Positions 51,355-59,443 of a stretch of 64,000 nt of DNA are shown here, piece after piece. The stretch comes from Streptomyces candidus. GTDB lineage: Bacteria > Actinomycetota > Actinomycetes > Streptomycetales > Streptomycetaceae. Below the pieces are notes generated by a model. That model made no database searches, had not been told where the DNA came from, and saw only the letters and a program-made list of their open reading frames with translations. The stretch is from positions 124,001 through 188,000 of the forward strand of contig NZ_JACHEM010000008.1 in NCBI RefSeq assembly GCF_014207445.1, given 5' to 3'. How positions within the stretch are numbered: the first letter of the stretch is position 1; every line of letters begins with the position of its first letter. The position numbers were made by a program, and so were the translations under genes.

Positions 51355-52412
51355 GGGACCCGGTGATCGGCAGCGCGTCGACGACGGAGATCCCCGTGCA
51401 TCTGTTGTTCCGCGACGAGGCCGGAGGCGGGGCCGGGGCGTTGCCGGTGCCGTCCGGGACGACCGTGGTGGCGCGCCGCCGGGGGACGGGCGAGCAGCCG
51501 AAGGTGACGGAGCGTGCGGTGGAGGAGCCGCTCGCCGCCGTGCACCGGGAGGCGTCGGGTCCCGCCGAGCGGCCCGGGGCCGTGCGCGCCGGGTGGGCGG
51601 CGGTGACCGTCGGTCTCGGGGCGCTCGCCGGGTGCGGGGCGGTGCTGTGGCGGGCGGGTCTGCTGCCCGGGCCGGCGCGGCCGTGGCTGCCGTTGCGGAC
51701 GTACGACGGACTGGGGGTGGTGGACTGGAGCGTGCTCGCGCTGCTGGCGTCGGCCGTGCTGTGCGCGTTCGGCGGGCTGACGCGCGGGCGCGAGGGGTAC
51801 GCGTCGGTGCTGGTCCGCTTCGGGGCGTACCGGGGGAGCGTACGGCGCACCGGCCTCGTGTGGCTGAGCCCGCTGCAGGTGCGCCGCCGGGTGGACGTAC
51901 GGCTGAAGCACTGGCGGAGCGAACCGCTGCCCGCCGTGGACCGCAACGGGATTCCGCTGCGGGTGGTGGTCCTCGTGGTGTGGCGGGTCGCGGACACCGC
52001 GCGGGCGGCGCTGGCGGTGGCCGACTCACAGGGGTACCTGCGCGGCCAGGTGGAGGCGGAGCTCGCCCGGGTGTTCGCGCAGGTGCCGCCCGACGCGGTG
52101 CGGGACGCGGCGACCGTCGGCGACATGCTGACCCGCGGGCTGGCCGCACGGACGGCACGGGCGGGCATCGAGGTGTACTCGGTGCAGCCGGTGCGCACCG
52201 AGTACGCGCCCGAGGTCGCCGAGGCCATGCGGCGGCGCCGGATCGCCGCACTGGATGCCGGCGAGCGGGAGAAGGCTCTGGCCTCGGTGGTGGACGCGGT
52301 CGAGGACACGGTGACGCGACTGGCGGCCCGGGGCCTGACGGGAGAACTGGACGACTACGAGCGCAAGGCGCTGGTGCGCGAGCTGACGGTGGCCTACCTC
52401 GGCGGGTCGTGA
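51351..52412 (+). CDS. SPFH/band-7 domain membrane protein
   Basis: A 353-aa protein with two TM segments (AAVTVGLGALAGCGAVLWRAGLL and VVDWSVLALLASAVLCAFGGLT) and an SPFH domain: GYASVLVRFGAYRGSVRRTGLVWLSPL, RRRVDVRLKHW, GIPLRVVVLVVWRVADTARAAL, then a C-terminal helix (AEAMRRRRIAALDAGEREKAL) like the flotillin/stomatin coiled coil. These proteins scaffold membrane domains. It is coupled to the NlpC/P60 gene by an ATGA overlap, a conserved pair next to cslA in streptomycetes. Confidence 0.9.
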   Translation: MRDPVIGSASTTEIPVHLLFRDEAGGGAGALPVPSGTTVVARRRGTGEQPKVTERAVEEPLAAVHREASGPAERPGAVRAGWAAVTVGLGALAGCGAVLWRAGLLPGPARPWLPLRTYDGLGVVDWSVLALLASAVLCAFGGLTRGREGYASVLVRFGAYRGSVRRTGLVWLSPLQVRRRVDVRLKHWRSEPLPAVDRNGIPLRVVVLVVWRVADTARAALAVADSQGYLRGQVEAELARVFAQVPPDAVRDAATVGDMLTRGLAARTARAGIEVYSVQPVRTEYAPEVAEAMRRRRIAALDAGEREKALASVVDAVEDTVTRLAARGLTGELDDYERKALVRELTVAYLGGS

Positions 52413-52458
52413 CCCCGGGGGGCCGGCCCGCGCGCCGACGGAGGTGACGGGGTGAGAC

Positions 52459-52476
52459 GGGGGGGGGGGGGGGGGG
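52459..52476 (+). repeat. 18-base guanine tract
   Basis: An uninterrupted run of 18 G between the band-7 gene and the LPMO gene, 236 bp upstream of the latter. Such a tract is prone to length change in replication and to sequencing error. Confidence 0.9.
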
Positions 52477-52576
52477 AATGACGGGCGCGGGGGTCCGTGC
52501 CGGTGGGGCGCCGCACCGGCGGGGCGGGTGCGCGGTGGACGTACGGGTTTCCCGCACTCTCTCCATCACGTTGGAC

Positions 52577-52632
52577 ATTGGTCTGGACATGTTCAATCGG
52601 CGTCCATACATTGGGAGTTGGTCTAGACCGAC
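52577..52632. promoter_or_regulatory. pair of DasR-like boxes upstream of LPMO gene
   Basis: ATTGGTCTGGACATGT (52577-52592) and GTTGGTCTAGACCGAC (52617-52632) share the core TTGGTCTRGAC. The second has the perfect TGGTCTAGACC core of the dre consensus. They are 40 bp apart in direct orientation, as seen in Streptomyces chitinase promoters. Confidence 0.7.
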
Positions 52633-52711
52633 ATCCCCAGTACTTCCCCACGCGCGCGTGCAGCACAGCTCACAGATCGAAGATCCCCCCCACGTCCTCT
52701 GGAGCGAAGCC

Positions 52712-53305
52712 ATGCGAAAAAAGGCAATGAGCGCTGCCGTCCTCGGGCTGGCGGTGGCGGGCACCACCGTGCTCGCGACCGGCAGTGCCAGCAGCCACGG
52801 CTACACCGATTCCCCGATCAGCCGGCAGAAGCTGTGCGCCAACGGCACCGTCACCGGCTGCGGAAACATCCAGTGGGAGCCGCAGAGCGTCGAGGGCCCG
52901 AAGGGATTCCCCACCTCCGGGCCCGCCGACGGCCGTATCTGTGCCGGCGGCAACGGGCCGTTCGCGCAGCTGGACGACCCGCGCGGCGGCAACTGGCCGG
53001 CCACCAAGGTGAGCGCGGGACAGAGCTACCCGTTCCGCTGGCAGTTCACCGCCCGCCACCGTACGACCGACTTCCGGTACTACATCACCAAGCAGGGCTG
53101 GGACCCGTCCAAGCCGCTCACCCGGGCCGCGCTCGATCCGCAGCCGTTCCTGAACGTGCCGTACGGCGGCCAGCAGCCGCCCGCGACGCTGACCCACCAG
53201 GGAACGATCCCCGGCGGAAAGTCCGGCAAGCACATCGTGCTGGCGGTGTGGAACGTGCACGACACGGCCAACGCGTTCTACGCGTGCTCGGACGTGCAGT
53301 TCTGA
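52712..53305 (+). CDS. AA10 lytic polysaccharide monooxygenase (LpmP-like)
   Basis: A 197-aa secreted copper enzyme that cleaves chitin or cellulose oxidatively. The signal peptide is cut so that the mature protein starts HGYTDSPISRQ; this His1 and the His in QFTARHRTTDFRYY form the copper histidine brace. Other AA10 marks are CGNIQWEPQSVEGPKGFP and HIVLAVWNVHDTANAFYACSDVQF. ATG 52712 follows GGAGCGAAGCC. In S. coelicolor the equivalent (LpmP) works with the CslA/GlxA glycan, while DasR-like boxes here point to chitin control. Confidence 0.93.
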   Translation: MRKKAMSAAVLGLAVAGTTVLATGSASSHGYTDSPISRQKLCANGTVTGCGNIQWEPQSVEGPKGFPTSGPADGRICAGGNGPFAQLDDPRGGNWPATKVSAGQSYPFRWQFTARHRTTDFRYYITKQGWDPSKPLTRAALDPQPFLNVPYGGQQPPATLTHQGTIPGGKSGKHIVLAVWNVHDTANAFYACSDVQF

Positions 53306-53577
53306 GGGCGCGGCCGCAAGCAATCGGCTTGAGAAAGGGGTTCTGAGAAGAGGCCCTGCGCGTGGCTCCGGGCGTCCGGAACCGGGTACCAGTTGTCCGA
53401 GCACCCGGTTCCGCGCGCCCGGTTCCCGGCCGCGGCCCGGCCGGGGCGGGCCGGAGGTACGCTCGATGCCGGCCCGGTCATCGGCCGGGAGCGGCGGTGG
53501 GCCGCGGGCTCGGCGTCGGCGCGGTGCCGCAGCGGCACCGGCCCGTCGTCGGAGACCACACCCGAGCGGAGTGCAGC

Positions 53578-54537
53578 GTGAAGATCCTCGTGACCGGTGG
53601 CGCCGGATTCATCGGCTCGGCCTACGTCCGGATGCTCCTGGACGGCAGCCTGACCGGACACGAAGACGCCCGGGTGACCGTGGTGGACCTCCTCACCTAC
53701 GCCGGAAACACCGACAACCTGCCGGTGGGCCACCCCCGGCTGGACCTCGTCCGCGGTGACGTCCGCGACCTGCCACTCCTCCTGGACCTGCTGCCAGGCC
53801 ACGACGCGGTCGTGCACTTCGCCGCCGAGTCCCACGTCGACCGTTCCATCGAGGGCGCCGACGCGTTCGTCACCACCAACGTGGTGGGCACCCAGACCCT
53901 CCTGGAGGCGTGCCTGCGCACCGGCGTCACCACGGTCGTCAACGTCTCCACCGACGAGGTCTACGGCTCGATCGCGCGGGGCACCTGGACCGAGGACGCT
54001 CCGCTCGCCCCCAATTCCCCGTACGCCGCGTCCAAGGCGGGCGGCGACCTGATCGCCCGCTCCTACTGGCGTACCCACGGCCTCGACGTCCGCACCACCC
54101 GCTGTTCCAACAACTACGGTCCCCGCCAGCACCCCGAGAAGCTGATTCCGCGCTTCACCACCCGGCTCCTGTCGGGCGAGAGCGTCCCCCTGTTCGGCAC
54201 CGGCGGGAACGTCCGCGAGTGGCTGCACGTGGAGGACCACTGCCGGGCCGTGCACCTGGTCCTGACCAAGGGGACGGCGGGCTCCGTGTACCACGTGGGT
54301 GGCGGCACCGCGCTCACCAACGCCGCGCTCACCTCGCTCCTCCTGGAGCTGGCGGGCGCCCCGGCGTCCCTGGTGACGCACGTCGCCGACCGCAAGGGCC
54401 ACGACCTGCGGTACGCGCTCGACGACACCCGCATCCGCGAGGAACTCGGCTACGCGCCCGCGGTGCCCTTCGACGAGGGGCTGGCCGCGACCGTGGCCTG
54501 GTACCGGGACAACCCCCGGTGGTGGAAGGCCCGCTGA
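53578..54537 (+). CDS. dTDP-glucose 4,6-dehydratase-like protein
   Basis: A 319-aa extended SDR enzyme of the RmlB type, making dTDP-4-keto-6-deoxy sugar from a dTDP-hexose. Markers are MKILVTGGAGFIGSAYVRML, HFAAESHVDRSIEGADAFVTTNVVGTQTLLEA, STDEVYG with the catalytic Asp-Glu pair, PYAASKAGGDL (YxxxK) and CSNNYGPRQHPEKLIPRF. GTG 53578 follows CGGAG. It stands alone without rmlA/C/D, so the substrate is not certain; it may feed wall-sugar or natural-product glycosylation. A strong terminator follows. Confidence 0.9.
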   Translation: MKILVTGGAGFIGSAYVRMLLDGSLTGHEDARVTVVDLLTYAGNTDNLPVGHPRLDLVRGDVRDLPLLLDLLPGHDAVVHFAAESHVDRSIEGADAFVTTNVVGTQTLLEACLRTGVTTVVNVSTDEVYGSIARGTWTEDAPLAPNSPYAASKAGGDLIARSYWRTHGLDVRTTRCSNNYGPRQHPEKLIPRFTTRLLSGESVPLFGTGGNVREWLHVEDHCRAVHLVLTKGTAGSVYHVGGGTALTNAALTSLLLELAGAPASLVTHVADRKGHDLRYALDDTRIREELGYAPAVPFDEGLAATVAWYRDNPRWWKAR

Positions 54538-54558
54538 GCGTCCGGGCCGAACACGACG

Positions 54559-54590
54559 AAGGGCGGCACCGGTGAACCGGTGCCGCCCTT
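54559..54590 (+). terminator. terminator after RmlB-like gene
   Basis: A 15-bp perfect stem (AAGGGCGGCACCGGT / ACCGGTGCCGCCCTT), 2-nt spacer, followed by TCGCTTTC. Confidence 0.85.
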
Positions 54591-54604
54591 TCGCTTTCAT
54601 CAAG

Positions 54605-54678
54605 TGCGCCGCCAGGGACTCGAACCCCGGACCCGCTGATTAAGAGTCAGCTGCTCTAACCAACTGAGCTAGCGGCGC
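54605..54678 (-). tRNA. tRNA-Lys (anticodon CUU), second copy
   Basis: Same sequence as the tRNA at 49944-50017: acceptor GCGGCGC/GCGCCGC, anticodon loop CTCTTAA, same orientation. Confidence 0.96.
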
Positions 54679-54773
54679 TTGACTCGTAAATCGTACCTGG
54701 TCCGAGGGGGTGCTCGCGACCGGGTACGGACGGTCGCGGCCCGCTCACGGGTGGTCCGCCCGCGGCGGCTCGG

Positions 54774-55544
54774 TCACAGGGACAGCGACAGGGCCATCGG
54801 TGTCGCCCGCCGGTTCAGCGCGTCCGCCGCCCGGCGCAGCCGGTGCGCCTGCTCGACGGGCAGCGACAGGGCGAGACAGCCGACGGCCGCGCCCGCGGTG
54901 AGCGGTACGGCGGCGCAGACGGTCCCCAGCGCGTACTCCTGGAGGTCCAGTACCGGGACCGTCGGCGGCTGGCTGTCCAGCTTGGTGAACAGGACCCGCT
55001 CGTTGGTGATCGTGCGCGAGGTCAGCCGGGCGGTCTTGTGCCGCGAGAGGTGGTCGCGGCGGCCGTCCCGGTCGAGCTGGGTGAGCAGGCACTTGCCGAT
55101 GGCGCTGGCGTGCGCCGAGGAACGGAAGTCGACCCACTCGTTGACCTTGGGCGTGAGCGGGCCCTCGGCGACCTGGGTCACCTTGATCTCGCCGTCGACG
55201 TACCGGCTGAGGTAGATCGCCGCGCCGACCGAGTCGCGCAGCTGGTCCAGGGTCCGCTGGAGGCGCAGCTCGACGAGTTCGCGGCGGGTGCTGCCGGGGG
55301 CGCCGACCAGGTCGAGCGACTCGCCCGCCACGTACGCGCCGTCGGCGACCTGGGCGACGTACCCCTCGCGGCGCAGCATCAGCAGCAGGGGGCCCAGTTC
55401 GTGTGCGGGCAGTCCGGTCTCGCGGGCGAGGGTGACGTCGGTGACGCCGTCCGCGTGCCGGGAAACCGACTCCAGCACGCGCAGCGCGTACCGCACGGAC
55501 TGCTGCGGCTGCTGCGGTGTGGTCGGTTCGGGCTTCAGCACCAC
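54774..55544 (-). CDS. IclR-family transcriptional regulator
   Basis: A 256-aa regulator. The winged-helix N-terminus (QSVRYALRVLESVSRHADGVTDVTLARETGLPAHELGPLLLMLRREGYV) is followed by an IclR effector domain (EWVDFRSSAHASAIGKCLLTQLDRDGRRDHL, CAAVPLTAGAAVGCLALSLP). The start is one of two adjacent GTG codons (55544 or 55541) behind AGGGGGA. It lies downstream of the Ehu-type importer genes and probably regulates them or the amidase/dehydrogenase group nearby. Confidence 0.9.
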   Translation of the reverse strand: MVLKPEPTTPQQPQQSVRYALRVLESVSRHADGVTDVTLARETGLPAHELGPLLLMLRREGYVAQVADGAYVAGESLDLVGAPGSTRRELVELRLQRTLDQLRDSVGAAIYLSRYVDGEIKVTQVAEGPLTPKVNEWVDFRSSAHASAIGKCLLTQLDRDGRRDHLSRHKTARLTSRTITNERVLFTKLDSQPPTVPVLDLQEYALGTVCAAVPLTAGAAVGCLALSLPVEQAHRLRRAADALNRRATPMALSLSL

Positions 55545-55669
55545 GGGTCCCCCTAGCAAGGTTGGAGCCGTCCGGTGTGCCCCGGCCGGCCTGCGTCGTG
55601 CGGCTGCGTCGACCGGTTCGGATCGTGACGGCTTGCATCGTTCGTGCGTCGCTCTGCCACGATAGCCGT

Positions 55670-55696
55670 CAACCCCCGCCACCGGGACGGGGGTTG
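55670..55696 (-). terminator. stem-loop after ehuA-like gene
   Basis: A 9-bp perfect stem, CAACCCCCG / CGGGGGTTG, flanked by an A-run on the plus strand, about 100 bp past the ehuA stop. Confidence 0.55.
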
Positions 55697-55794
55697 AAAA
55701 AAGGCTTCCCGGGGTGTGCCTGCCGGGACCCCGTGACCTGGGACGCACCACCTGTGGCACATGCCAGGGTCAGATCACACTTTCGTACGCGGCC

Positions 55795-56577
55795 TCAGAG
55801 CACCGCGCCGAGGAATTCCCGGGTCCGCTCGTGCTCGGGATCCCCGAAGATCTTCTCCGGCGGGCCCGACTCGATGACCCGGCCCGCGTCGAACATCAGG
55901 ACGTCGTCCGAGATGTCCCGGGCGAAGTTCATCTCGTGTGTCACGCAGAGCATCGTGATGTCGGTGGTGCGGGCGATGTCGCGCAGCACGTCCAGCACAC
56001 CGGCCACCAGCTCCGGGTCCAGCGCCGAGGTCACCTCGTCGAGCAGCAGCACCTGCGGCCGCATGGCCAGCGCCCGCGCGATGGCCACGCGCTGCTGCTG
56101 CCCGCCGGAGAGCTGGGTGGGCTTGGCGTCGGCGCGCTCGCCGAGGCCCACCATGTCCAGCAGTTCGCGGGCCCGCTCGTCGGCCTCGTCGCGGGACAGG
56201 CCCAGGACCCGCACCGGGGCCTCGGTGATGTTGCGCAGCACGGTCATGTTGGGGAAGAGGTTGAACTGCTGGAACACCATCCCGATGTTCTTGCGGACCT
56301 CGCGCAGCTGCTTCTCGCCCCGGGAGGGGAAGAGCTGCTGCCCGTTGACGTGGATCGTCCCCTCCTCGGGCTTCATCAGCGTCATCAGCAGCCGCAGGAT
56401 GGTGGTCTTGCCCGACCCGGAGGGCCCGATCAGGGTCACGTGCTTGCCCGGCTTCACCGAGAAGCACAGGTCGTCCAGCACGGTGTTGTCCCCGAACCGC
56501 TTCGTGACCTTGTCGAACCTGATCAGGTCGGCGGTGGGGGAGGGTGTTTCGGCGGGCTTGACGGTCTCAGCGGACAA
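55795..56577 (-). CDS. ehuA: EhuA-like ABC importer ATP-binding protein
   Basis: A 260-aa ATPase of the polar amino acid/ectoine importer family: Walker A GPSGSGKTT, Q-loop VFQQFNLFPNMTVL, signature LSGGQQQR, Walker B VLLLDEVTSALD (not the usual DEP) and H-loop VTHE. The start is TTG 56577, behind GGAG at 8 nt, overlapping the permease stop by 11 nt. It is the last gene of a tightly coupled four-gene set. Confidence 0.9.
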   Translation of the reverse strand: MSAETVKPAETPSPTADLIRFDKVTKRFGDNTVLDDLCFSVKPGKHVTLIGPSGSGKTTILRLLMTLMKPEEGTIHVNGQQLFPSRGEKQLREVRKNIGMVFQQFNLFPNMTVLRNITEAPVRVLGLSRDEADERARELLDMVGLGERADAKPTQLSGGQQQRVAIARALAMRPQVLLLDEVTSALDPELVAGVLDVLRDIARTTDITMLCVTHEMNFARDISDDVLMFDAGRVIESGPPEKIFGDPEHERTREFLGAVL

Positions 56578-57220
56578 GACGACGCTCCAGGACTCGCAGC
56601 AGAAGGGACGCCGGGTAGGCGATGAGGATGAAGGCGATGCCGACGACCGTCAGCGGCTCGGTGTACTGGAAGGTGGCCGCACTCTCCAGCCGCGCCTGCT
56701 GGAGCAGCTCCAGCACGCTGATGCCGGCCAGCAGCGGGGTGTCCTTCAGCATCGAGACGACGTAGTTGCCGAGGGCCGGCACGATGCGCCGGATCGCCTG
56801 CGGGAGGATCACCGCGAACCAGGTGCGGTGCCTGGGCAGGCTGAGCGCGGTCGCCGCCTCCCACTGCCCGAGGGGTACGGCGTCGATGCCCGCCTTGTAG
56901 ACCTGTGCGGTGTACGTCGAGTAGTGCAGCCCGATCGCCACCGTGCCGGTGGTGACCGCCGAGAACTGCACACCGAACTCCGGCAGCACGAAAAACAGGA
57001 AGAACAGCTGCACCAGCAGCGGGGTGTTGCGGATGAACTCGGTGACCACGTTCACCGGCCACCGCACGAACCTGCTGGCCGACAGCAGACCGAAGGCCCA
57101 CACCAGACCCAGCGAGAACGACAGCAGCGAGCCGAGTGCCAGGATCTGCAGGGTGAGCTGCACCCCGTCCCAGAAGCGCGGCATGAAGTCCGCCACGGCG
57201 GACCAGTCCCAGTTGCTCAT
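56567..57220 (-). CDS. ehuD: EhuD-like ABC importer permease
   Basis: A 217-aa HisM-type permease with five TM segments (VQLTLQILALGSLLSFSLGLVWAFGLL, FIRNTPLLVQLFFLFFVLP), and the EAA-type loop LGQWEAATALSLPRHRTWFAVILPQAIRRIVPALGN. The ATG overlaps the preceding stop (ATGA). Works as a heterodimer with the upstream permease. Confidence 0.9.
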   Translation of the reverse strand: MSNWDWSAVADFMPRFWDGVQLTLQILALGSLLSFSLGLVWAFGLLSASRFVRWPVNVVTEFIRNTPLLVQLFFLFFVLPEFGVQFSAVTTGTVAIGLHYSTYTAQVYKAGIDAVPLGQWEAATALSLPRHRTWFAVILPQAIRRIVPALGNYVVSMLKDTPLLAGISVLELLQQARLESAATFQYTEPLTVVGIAFILIAYPASLLLRVLERRLVR

Positions 57221-57900
57221 CGCGTACCCCCGGCGGCCTGGGCCTTGACGTCGATGCCGATCCCGGCCTTGGTCCTGCGCTCCACGACCTTCATGCCGCG
57301 CGTCAGCAGGAACGCGATCACGAAGTAGATGACGAGGGTGATGGAGTAGATCTGCGCGCTTTCCTGGGTGGCGAGCCGCACCAGGTACGCGGCGAACGAC
57401 ACGTCACCGATGCCCAGCAGCGACACCAGCGCGGTGCCCTTCAGCAGCTCGATCAGCAGGTTGTTGAACGGCGGGATCATCTCGGGCACCGCCTGCGGCA
57501 GCAGGATCAGCCGCATCCGCTGCCAGGGGGTGAAGTTCAGGGCGATGCCCGCCTCGCGCTGCGCGGGAGTGACCGAGGCGAGCGCGCCGCGCACGACCTC
57601 CGCACCGTACGCACCGTAGGAGAGCCCGAGCGCGAGCACGGCCGCCCACATGGGCACGAACGCCCAGCCGATCAGCCCCGGCACCACGAAGAACAGCCAG
57701 AACATCAGCACCAGCGCGGACGTCCCCCGGAACACCTCCGTGTAGACGCCCGCCAGGAAACGCACGATCCACAGCCGATGGGTGCGGGCCATGCCGATGC
57801 CGAAGGCGACGACGGTCGCCAGCACGGCGCTGTAGAGGGTGAGCTGGAGCGTCGTCCAGATCCCCGGCAGGATCCAGTGCTGCCACAGACCGGCGGTCAT
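57217..57900 (-). CDS. ehuC: EhuC-like ABC importer permease
   Basis: A 227-aa permease of the same family (TTLQLTLYSAVLATVVAFGIGMARTHRLW, VFRGTSALVLMFWLFFVVP, EAGIALNFTPWQRMRLILLPQAVPEMIPPFNNLL). ATG 57900 (MTAGLWQHW) overlaps the stop of the binding-protein gene (ATGA). A start two codons upstream is not supported. Confidence 0.9.
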   Translation of the reverse strand: MTAGLWQHWILPGIWTTLQLTLYSAVLATVVAFGIGMARTHRLWIVRFLAGVYTEVFRGTSALVLMFWLFFVVPGLIGWAFVPMWAAVLALGLSYGAYGAEVVRGALASVTPAQREAGIALNFTPWQRMRLILLPQAVPEMIPPFNNLLIELLKGTALVSLLGIGDVSFAAYLVRLATQESAQIYSITLVIYFVIAFLLTRGMKVVERRTKAGIGIDVKAQAAGGTR

Positions 57901-58790
57901 CGGCACAACTCCTCGGCCGTGAGCGTCGTCATCTCCGACTTCGTGAAGCCGAACGGCTCAAGGATCCGGAAGAGTTCACCGCTCTTCTTCATCTTGTGGA
58001 TCTCCACGTTGAAGGCGTCGCGCAGCCCGGTGTCCAGCTTGCGGAACGCGAAGCCGCCGCCGTCGACCTTCTTCTCACCGTTGACGAGCGGCGCGAACGG
58101 CTCGGTGGCCTCCGCCTTCGTGCTCTTCCGGACGACCTCGCGACCGGTCAGCGCGGTCCCGGCGAACACGTCGACGCGCCCCGACTCCACGGCGTTCAGG
58201 CCGGCCACCGGGTCCTGGAGGATCACGATCTCCTTCTCCGGGATGCCGTTGCCGATCGCGTAGTCGATCTCCGCGTACCCGGTGCCGGTGGCCATTTTGG
58301 CGCCGGTCCTCTTGATGTCCGCGTAGGAGGTGAGGTTCTTCGGGTTCCCCTTCTTCACGATGAAGGAGTCCAGCATCTGGTACTCGGGGTCGGCGAAGAC
58401 GACCTGCGCGCACCGGTCCTTGTTGATGTACATCCCCGCCGACACGACGTCGAACTGCTGGGAGTTGAGGCCCGGGATCAGGGAGGAGAAGTCCGTCGCG
58501 ACCGGCTGCACCTTGCCGACGCCGAGCCGCTTGAAGATCACCTTCGCGAGTTCGACGGCCTCCCCGGTGAAGTTCCCCTGGTCGTCGATGTAGCCGTACG
58601 GCGCCTCGCCCGCGATCCCCAGCCGGACGGTTCCCTGGGACTTCAGCCGGGCCAGTGTGTCCCCGGTCGGCACCTTGCTGCACCCGGTCGCGGCGGCCCC
58701 GAGCGCCCCCGCCGCGCCCAGTGCCGCCCCGCCTCTGAGGAGGGAGCGCCTCGCAATATTCGGACTTCTTGCACTTCTCGTGGGAGCCAT
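57897..58790 (-). CDS. ehuB: EhuB-like substrate-binding lipoprotein
   Basis: A 297-aa extracellular binding protein for an amino acid or ectoine/hydroxyectoine. The Tat-like start (NIARRSLLRGGAALGAAGALGAA) ends in lipobox ATGC. The SBP domain has GTVRLGIAGEAPYGYIDDQGNFTGEAVELAKVIFKRLG and QFDVVSAGMYINKDRCAQVVFADPEY, as in EhuB. The start is ATG 58790; a TTG further upstream is unlikely. No ectoine breakdown genes are close by, so uptake for osmoprotection or a different ligand is possible. Divergent from the DUF3830 gene. Confidence 0.88.
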   Translation of the reverse strand: MAPTRSARSPNIARRSLLRGGAALGAAGALGAAATGCSKVPTGDTLARLKSQGTVRLGIAGEAPYGYIDDQGNFTGEAVELAKVIFKRLGVGKVQPVATDFSSLIPGLNSQQFDVVSAGMYINKDRCAQVVFADPEYQMLDSFIVKKGNPKNLTSYADIKRTGAKMATGTGYAEIDYAIGNGIPEKEIVILQDPVAGLNAVESGRVDVFAGTALTGREVVRKSTKAEATEPFAPLVNGEKKVDGGGFAFRKLDTGLRDAFNVEIHKMKKSGELFRILEPFGFTKSEMTTLTAEELCR

Positions 58791-58895
58791 GGGCGCGCGG
58801 CTACCCAGGTGCCGCACATCTACTCCAGCCAATTCCGGACGCCGTCACGACAGATGCCGCCTTGACGCCCGCGACTGCCGCCGCACGATGGGAGA

Positions 58896-59402
58896 ATGAC
58901 CGACCGATTCGTGGACGTATCGCTCGACAAGCGCGGTGTGCGCTGCACCGCCCGGCTCCTCGACGACAAGGCCCCGATCACCTGCCGCGCCCTCTGGGAC
59001 GCCCTCCCGCTCGGCGGCGACGTCTACCACGCGAAGTACGCCCGCAACGAGATCTACGCCCTCTTCCCGTCCTTCGCCCCCGCCGAGCCTCCCCTGGAGA
59101 ACCCCACCGTCACCCCCATCCCCGGCGATCTCTGCTACTTCTCCTTCGCCGGTACGGAACTGGCCACCGGCTCGCACGGCTACTCCGCCGACCACGTCCG
59201 CCCCGACCGCCCCACCATCGTCGACCTCGCCCTCTTCTACGAACGCAACAACCTCCTCCTCAACGGCGACCAGGGCTGGGTCCCCGGCATCGTCTGGGGC
59301 ACCGTCGTCGACGGCCTGGACCGCATGGCGGACGCCTGCCAGGACCTGTGGCGGGCGGGCGCGGTGGGGGAGACGCTGAGCTTCCGGCGGTCGGCGGGCT
59401 GA
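58896..59402 (+). CDS. DUF3830 family protein
   Basis: A 168-aa protein of DUF3830, a cyclophilin-like fold: VRCTARLLDDKAPITCRALWDALPLGGDVYHAKYARNEIYALFP, then PGDLCYFSFAG and NGDQGWVPGIVWGTVVDGLDRMADACQDLWRAG. GGGAGA directly abuts the ATG, and CACGAT lies 6 nt before it, so it may be leaderless. It is divergent from ehuB. DUF3830 genes often neighbour amino-acid importers and amidases, as in this window; the activity is unknown. Confidence 0.9.
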   Translation: MTDRFVDVSLDKRGVRCTARLLDDKAPITCRALWDALPLGGDVYHAKYARNEIYALFPSFAPAEPPLENPTVTPIPGDLCYFSFAGTELATGSHGYSADHVRPDRPTIVDLALFYERNNLLLNGDQGWVPGIVWGTVVDGLDRMADACQDLWRAGAVGETLSFRRSAG

Positions 59403-59443
59403 GGGCCGTAGTGTCGGCACCGCCGCAGCCCCGTACCCGGCGC

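Noticed and set aside
49944..54678. Integrated mobile element between tRNA-Lys genes
   Set aside because: No integrase, relaxase or transposase is present and the enclosed genes are ordinary Streptomyces core-type genes.
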